From Ignelater luminosus (Eukaryota; Arthropoda; Insecta; Coleoptera; Elateridae): a stretch of DNA of 64,000 nucleotides. Location of the stretch: contig VTPC01003801.1 of NCBI GenBank assembly GCA_011009095.1, positions 1 through 64,000 of the forward strand, read 5' to 3'. Numbering within the stretch: the stretch's first letter is position 1; every line of letters begins with the position of its first letter. Below the pieces are notes generated by a model that worked only from the letters and a program-made list of their open reading frames with translations, had not been told where the DNA came from and searched no databases. A program made the position numbers and the translations under genes. Shown here piece by piece: positions 58,911 to 64,000 of the stretch.

Positions 58911-61900
58911 TAAACATCTCATCATTTTCTACATTTATTTGTTGTTTCTTCGTCATTGATGGTGAGGGCAAACAGTTGTCATCCTCATCTGCATTCCGTT
59001 ATAGACCTTACCAGGTGATCGCAGTTATTTTGGGTTCCTTTTTATTTAAACTTTTGTATATAGAGATTTTTGCGTATGATCCTGTCCTGAGTGTTTAATT
59101 CTGAATGCAGAGCTGTTAGTAAGACAAGCAAGACCATTTCTTTTGTATGTGGTTGCGAGTTTTTTGAGAGTTGTTCAGCTAGAATCTGGAAATTTAGTGT
59201 TGATAGTTCATTATCTACTTAAACCAATATTTCTTCTGCAAAAAAAGAATGTATTTCGCTAAAATTTTAATTTTGAATTAAGCTGAGAATTCACCGCACT
59301 TTGTCAGTTCAGAGATTTCCATAAGAAATTGTAAAGCGCGGAAGGTTAATGCAAAAGGACACTGATTATGCCCTTTTTCTCTTAAAGTAGCCATGTGACG
59401 CTTTCATGATTTTCTAGAATTTCTAGGAAGTATTAATCATCTCTTCTCTACCTATTTGTTTCCCATATTGAGACCTTTCATAAAAAGGCAAAGATTGTTA
59501 ACTGAAGTTGCCAAATTTAATTAGCAAAAAGTTCCAGTTTGAATCATGATTCAGATTGAAGGTTGCGTTCAAGTTTCAGAAGATTTTTCATTTCCTTAGA
59601 AAAGGAAGGTCAAGACTGAGAAACATTGGATTTTCAAATTTAAGATCGTCATGTAGAGCCCTTTAGGGCCCACCATGCACTGAATGTTTTAAGGTATCAA
59701 AATGGGACTGGGGAATGGAGTTCTTCTGTAGCGTTTTACTTATTGCGATATTGTCTGTCTATTCTGCTTCTAAATTTGACTTGTAGATGAATATGATTTG
59801 TTGCGCAGCGACGATTTTTATTTTCAAGTTGCCTTGACCTTAGTTCCTATGTAGTTAGTTACCCAATCTTCCGCGGAATTGCTCAGGTTGCGGAAGTCAG
59901 TTAAGTCAATTGAAATAAATCAACATCTTCAAAAACAAATTGCACTAAAAATGTAATAAAGTTAAAACGTATTTATCTCTGTTAAGTTTCCAAGCCATAA
60001 ATTAATTTTAATGTACGTATGTAAAAAGAAAAGAACTTAAAAGTGCGCAACTGTTTTAGTACAGTAACGAAAATAAAAAATAGATTATTGTAGGTTATTG
60101 AATCGAAAGCGTACATATGTGTTTATTAATAAAATCGTTATTTAGTTTGAAATAACACCACGTTTCCAAAAATAATCTCAAATACAGTACGTGTTGAAAA
60201 ATCAGAGTTGTAGTAGCAATTGAATTGTATACAAAAAGCTTAAAGGGTAGATATCACACGGTCCTGCCAAATATTGTCATTACTTTTTTCTCTCTCTTTA
60301 TAAATAACAATTGCGCACCTTCGTTCTGCCTACGTAATATAAACAAAATGTCTCACCACCAATGATTTGTTGGTAGCAAAAAAAAAACAGATATAAAAAA
60401 TCCATTTTCGAATCGTTAAATGCAATTTTAGTTTATTTTACTTTACACATCGATATTTGAAAAACAGCCGCGCATATTCTATAATTATAATAAATCAGCT
60501 CGTGCTGCTGCTGGTATTTTACTACGTTTTTCATGTATTCATGCTAAGTTTAGATTTTTAGTTGATTTCGATTTTTGCTTGTTGTCGAAGGCACCAAATA
60601 AGGATAGAAACGATCGCAAGACAAATTCTGTTTGTTTAGTTCAAAACAAAACAAAAATGCGGATATTTCTCTTTTCAGTACATAAAAAAACGTTGACCCT
60701 CCTTTTCTTATTGTGGCTGTACTAAATATAACATTACACATTCAAAACATATAATTTTTTGCGTAACGAGATTGAGTGAATCCAAAAATAGTGAAGAAAC
60801 ACTTTTGAGGTTTTTAACTGTAAAGTTAACCGTGAAATGTTTTTTGTATTTGTTTAAATGTCTAGTACAAAAACAGCCAACTTGTCAAAATGTTTGTTTT
60901 GTTAAATATTTGGGTCCAGGTGGTGAAAAAAGAAAAGTTCTCATAACATTTCTATTTATAGATTTCTATATCCTGATTTCCTAATATAAGTAAATTCCTT
61001 TTTCTTGCATAATAATTCATTTTATCTGTCTTGTATATATTTGTCACTATTTGGAGCAACAAGAATAATGTGTTGTTTACCAGTTATACCGAAAAAGTAA
61101 AATAAAATTCAAAAACACCATCTGGATATTTCTTAAATATTGAATGTGATACGAAAACTGATTATTGACAGCACTGAAATTCGAATTGATAATTAAAATA
61201 ACGTTATTATTATTAAATGTCTGGAAATTTTGGGAAAATCACTGAAAATTCTAAGAAAAACGCTGGAAATTCACTCTAAACATTCGCAGGTAGTAAATAA
61301 CCAACAGGGTATTATTTTGAAGTTACGAGTTAGGTTATGCCATTCGAAATGCCGAAGAATCTTTAGATAATCTGTGGCGCTACGCTAATTGTACAAGAAT
61401 TCGTCTAGAATTACAGAATTAAAAAGTTGCAAATCGAATTTAGGGACTTGGAAATATGGATCTTCATAATATTATTAGAAGTTTGAATATTCTAAGAATT
61501 CTGGGAAAAAGCTCGAGATCCACTCTAAATATTTGCTGACACTAAACACGCAACAGATTATTAGTTCGAAATTATAAATTATGTCACAACACATCCGAAG
61601 AATTTTTGGATCAGTGCTGGCACTAGAGCATTTGCTCAGTTTTGCTAAGCCAAAAAGATCAGTTGAGTTAGTTCAAAGAACTAAAGGCTAGAAACTTCTC
61701 AACTAAACAGCAGATTTATTTGCTTTTGTAGAAATTTATAATCGCTAACTATTTTGATTTTTACGAAAGCTTGAAAGATAATTCAGTATCAAAGGTACGG
61801 ACCGCCTGAAAGGTGCTGTCAAGATTTGAAACATTTAAACTTATGGTGTAGGACCATTTTCCAAACTAAGAACCCAAACATGTGTGAGATTCTTCTTTAT

Positions 61901-63880
61901 TCTTGTTTCCCAGTCAGGGAGTTTTCTCCTAAGAAGGTCCAATAATAAGTCTGTCCACAAACAAAGTTCGTGCATTCAGAATCAGTATCAAAGGTACTGA
62001 CAACTTTCATAATTTTACACCTCATCACTTTAAAATTGTTTAATTAGATTAATTAGATTAATTTTATTAAAATGTATGCTTTGTAAAAAGGCTTTTCTCC
62101 ATTGTGAAAGATGTCATTTGGGTTGCCTATACTCAGATCTTCGATTTCCTTTTCTCACAAGTTTGCTGCATGGTTATCAAAGAGAACTTGACCTAAGAAA
62201 GTCGAGATTATCTTGGACAATCTGATGAAGCACCAGAAGAATGAACAATTAACGAATTAAGTTTTGAATTGTGTTGACTGAGTTTAAGATTTTATTTCGA
62301 TTTGGTTTAACGCCAACACAGTGTTGCTTTATCGAATAGGAAAACTTTCAAAAACTTATTTGTAATTTTGGCTTTTTAGCAAATTTCTTTTGAAGATGGT
62401 TAGCCGATTTACTCGAATTTATTCTGAAATTTTCTTACAAAAGTTTCTAAAAGTAAATTATTTAATTGGTTCCTTGAAGGTGATTTACTCAGAGTTCATT
62501 CTGGATGACGTGTGGTGTTATGTTATGAAGTTAAGCGTTATATGAAGTCTATGGTGGCTTAAAATTCGAAAGATTTTCATGTCTACTGAATAAATAAAAA
62601 TAAAGAACTTTTTAAATTCACCCTTAAATGTTATCCCATTACTTCCTACACACTCTGTATATTAAGTATCCAAAAGCCGGGAAATAACAACGAACCTTTA
62701 AAGTTTTTTAAATTTTTAATTTGGTTCTTGTTGGCTTTTTTTGTCAAAAATAATACATCAAGTAATTCAAAACAATGCATGATAGTTTGTGTTTCCCGCG
62801 TTAACATTTCAGTGATTTTTCCAGCTTAGAGTTGGCGGTACTGCTAGTTGTCACTTACACAGAACACATCAGCCAATAGCGTACGTGTTGTCATGACAAT
62901 AATAATATTAATGTCAAACAAGGCTAAATCAAAGATGTGCTATACTACCAACTTTCAAGATATTTTTGTTTTGTGGGAAATTCAAACTGCCATCAATCAT
63001 TTCTAAATCACTCGGTAGATAAACCTCATTTTTAAGCCAATTAAATTCTTGTTTTGATTTATTTGAAATTTTTACGAAGAATTAAATGAATACCATAAAA
63101 TGGTAAAAGTGTAGAAATCACTACGTCAATCAATATGTACACTGAAAATCGTATGTTCAAAGCTATTCAGAACGATTCATAAATGTCAGCACTCAATACT
63201 AATATATCACCACTTTTTTTGTTAATCTTCCAGCGTAAAAAATTGTGCACGTTTTAAATATATTTTTGACATTATCGTAGTTGTATGATGACTGAGGGCG
63301 TCCTACGTCTTTTTAACCTTTCAGGAAAGTATTCAGAAATTTTATTTTTCAAGTAATGCCGTTTGAAGAATTCATTTAATGAAAAAAAAGTCATGCATTC
63401 CTGAAAATCGCTTTGAAATTACACTAAAGATCGCGTCTAATAATTTACGTTCCAATTATTTCCAGACAGTGGTTGTTAATACTGTGCATACCTTTTTTTT
63501 ACATTTCATGATTAAGCTGAAGGAAATTCTTGCAATATGTATTTTAAGAAAATCCAGTCCTGTCCCAAGGCAACTAGTATTTATATAAGAAATTGGCCAT
63601 TCTACATTTAGTGGTGGTAGACGCGGTCGGAGAGACTCTCCAATACTTTTAATTCATTTTGGTTTTCCTCCAAGAAGATTTTATTTATTAGTTTTGGTTA
63701 ATTCGTTATATCTTCCTCTGCTTTATAAGGAAAGAAAGCAGAGAGAAAGTAATTAAAAAATAAAATGACACAATTTAATAACCAAGACCAGTGAATTGGT
63801 CCACTATGCAGAAATCAAAGCTTTAATGTGATTCGTGCAAAAAAAAAGTTATTTAGTGTAACTAATGCATTCCTAATTAG
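58911..63880. other. AT-rich spacer with a tandem duplication
   Basis: No gene recognised. A diverged tandem duplication lies around 61240-61620: cactctaaa + 'att.gc' + 'actaaa.a.gcaacag.attatt' + 'ccgaagaat' recurs 249 bp apart (61272 and 61521). A second short repeat, cagtatcaaaggtac, occurs near 61783 and 61983. Confidence 0.5.
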
Positions 63881-63898
63881 TAAATTTAAAGTGCCAAA

Positions 63899-63943
63899 AT
63901 GATTTTAAGAAAATCTGCCAGCGAAGAAGGATCGAAGCGGTAT
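63899..63943 (+). CDS. Possible short exon, uncertain
   Basis: ATG in a good context (gccaaaATG) opens MILRKSASEEGSK and then meets a donor-like CG|GTATGA. Upstream 'cctaattag' could be a 3' splice site, but the frame from there contains a stop before the ATG, so it cannot simply continue the phase-0 end at 45115. It would have to be the first coding exon of an alternative transcript or of another gene. Very short; evidence is weak. Confidence 0.22.
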
Positions 63944-64000
63944 GATCTTTTTTGTTTTTATTTAATTAATTAATTAATCGATAATAATAAAAGATTGGTC

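Noticed and set aside
1..64000. tRNA, rRNA, riboswitch or bacterial operon features
   Set aside because: None recognised on reading both strands; all gene-like signals are eukaryotic, with introns and retroelements.

Overview
The window looks like insect nuclear DNA: AT-rich, intron-containing, and crowded with decayed retroelements. Several element types (a piggyBac-like transposase end, jockey- and RTE-like LINEs, a gypsy-like LTR element, a pipsqueak/pogo-type fragment) are typical of insect genomes, and beetles would fit well. The order cannot be fixed from this sequence. One 10-base run of N (22315-22324) shows it is assembled scaffold.

The only convincing host gene is one very large plus-strand gene. 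Nine coding exons run from an ATG at 26333 to a splice donor after 45115. They stay in frame across every inferred junction and encode at least 3,688 residues without reaching a stop. The predicted protein has two smoothelin-type modules: one at the extreme N-terminus (exons 26333-26395 and 33697-33979), one far downstream (across 43264/43323). Between them lies a single 9.2-kb exon coding a Thr/Lys/Pro/Arg/Asp-rich, probably disordered region with three internal repeat families. I call it smoothelin-like, probably a cytoskeletal (actin-associated) protein. The C-terminal calponin-homology domain expected from vertebrate smoothelins was not found here, so the gene probably continues downstream.

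Layout: 1-2985 is a decayed minus-strand gypsy-like element with an internal deletion. 3-8 kb is empty. 8.1-9.24 kb is a decayed minus-strand LINE. 9.9-10.5 kb holds a short inverted-repeat element and a duplicated block. 12.74-14.1 kb is a very decayed minus-strand LINE with RNase H. 17.7-19.0 kb is a piggyBac-like element with TTAA at both ends, lying within a degenerate repeat family that continues to 21.6 kb. 22.2-23.96 kb is a minus-strand jockey-like LINE, partly duplicated at 49.67-50.85 kb. The first coding intron (26396-33696) carries two plus-strand LINEs. 45.1-64 kb has no confirmed coding exon; it holds LINE fragments, a pipsqueak-type DNA-binding fragment (47.03-47.24 kb), a large imperfect palindrome with a collagen-like 9-nt/68-nt periodic array (51.03-52.70 kb), a related array at 56.87-57.37 kb, a CpG-rich promoter-like segment with a perfect CRE (about 54.6-54.9 kb), and a possible short exon at 63.9 kb.

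The most interesting observation is that the two smoothelin modules are each cut by a phase-0 intron at the same aligned residue, which suggests duplication of an exon pair, with a giant repeat-rich exon now lying between the copies. The palindrome is the most unusual non-coding structure.
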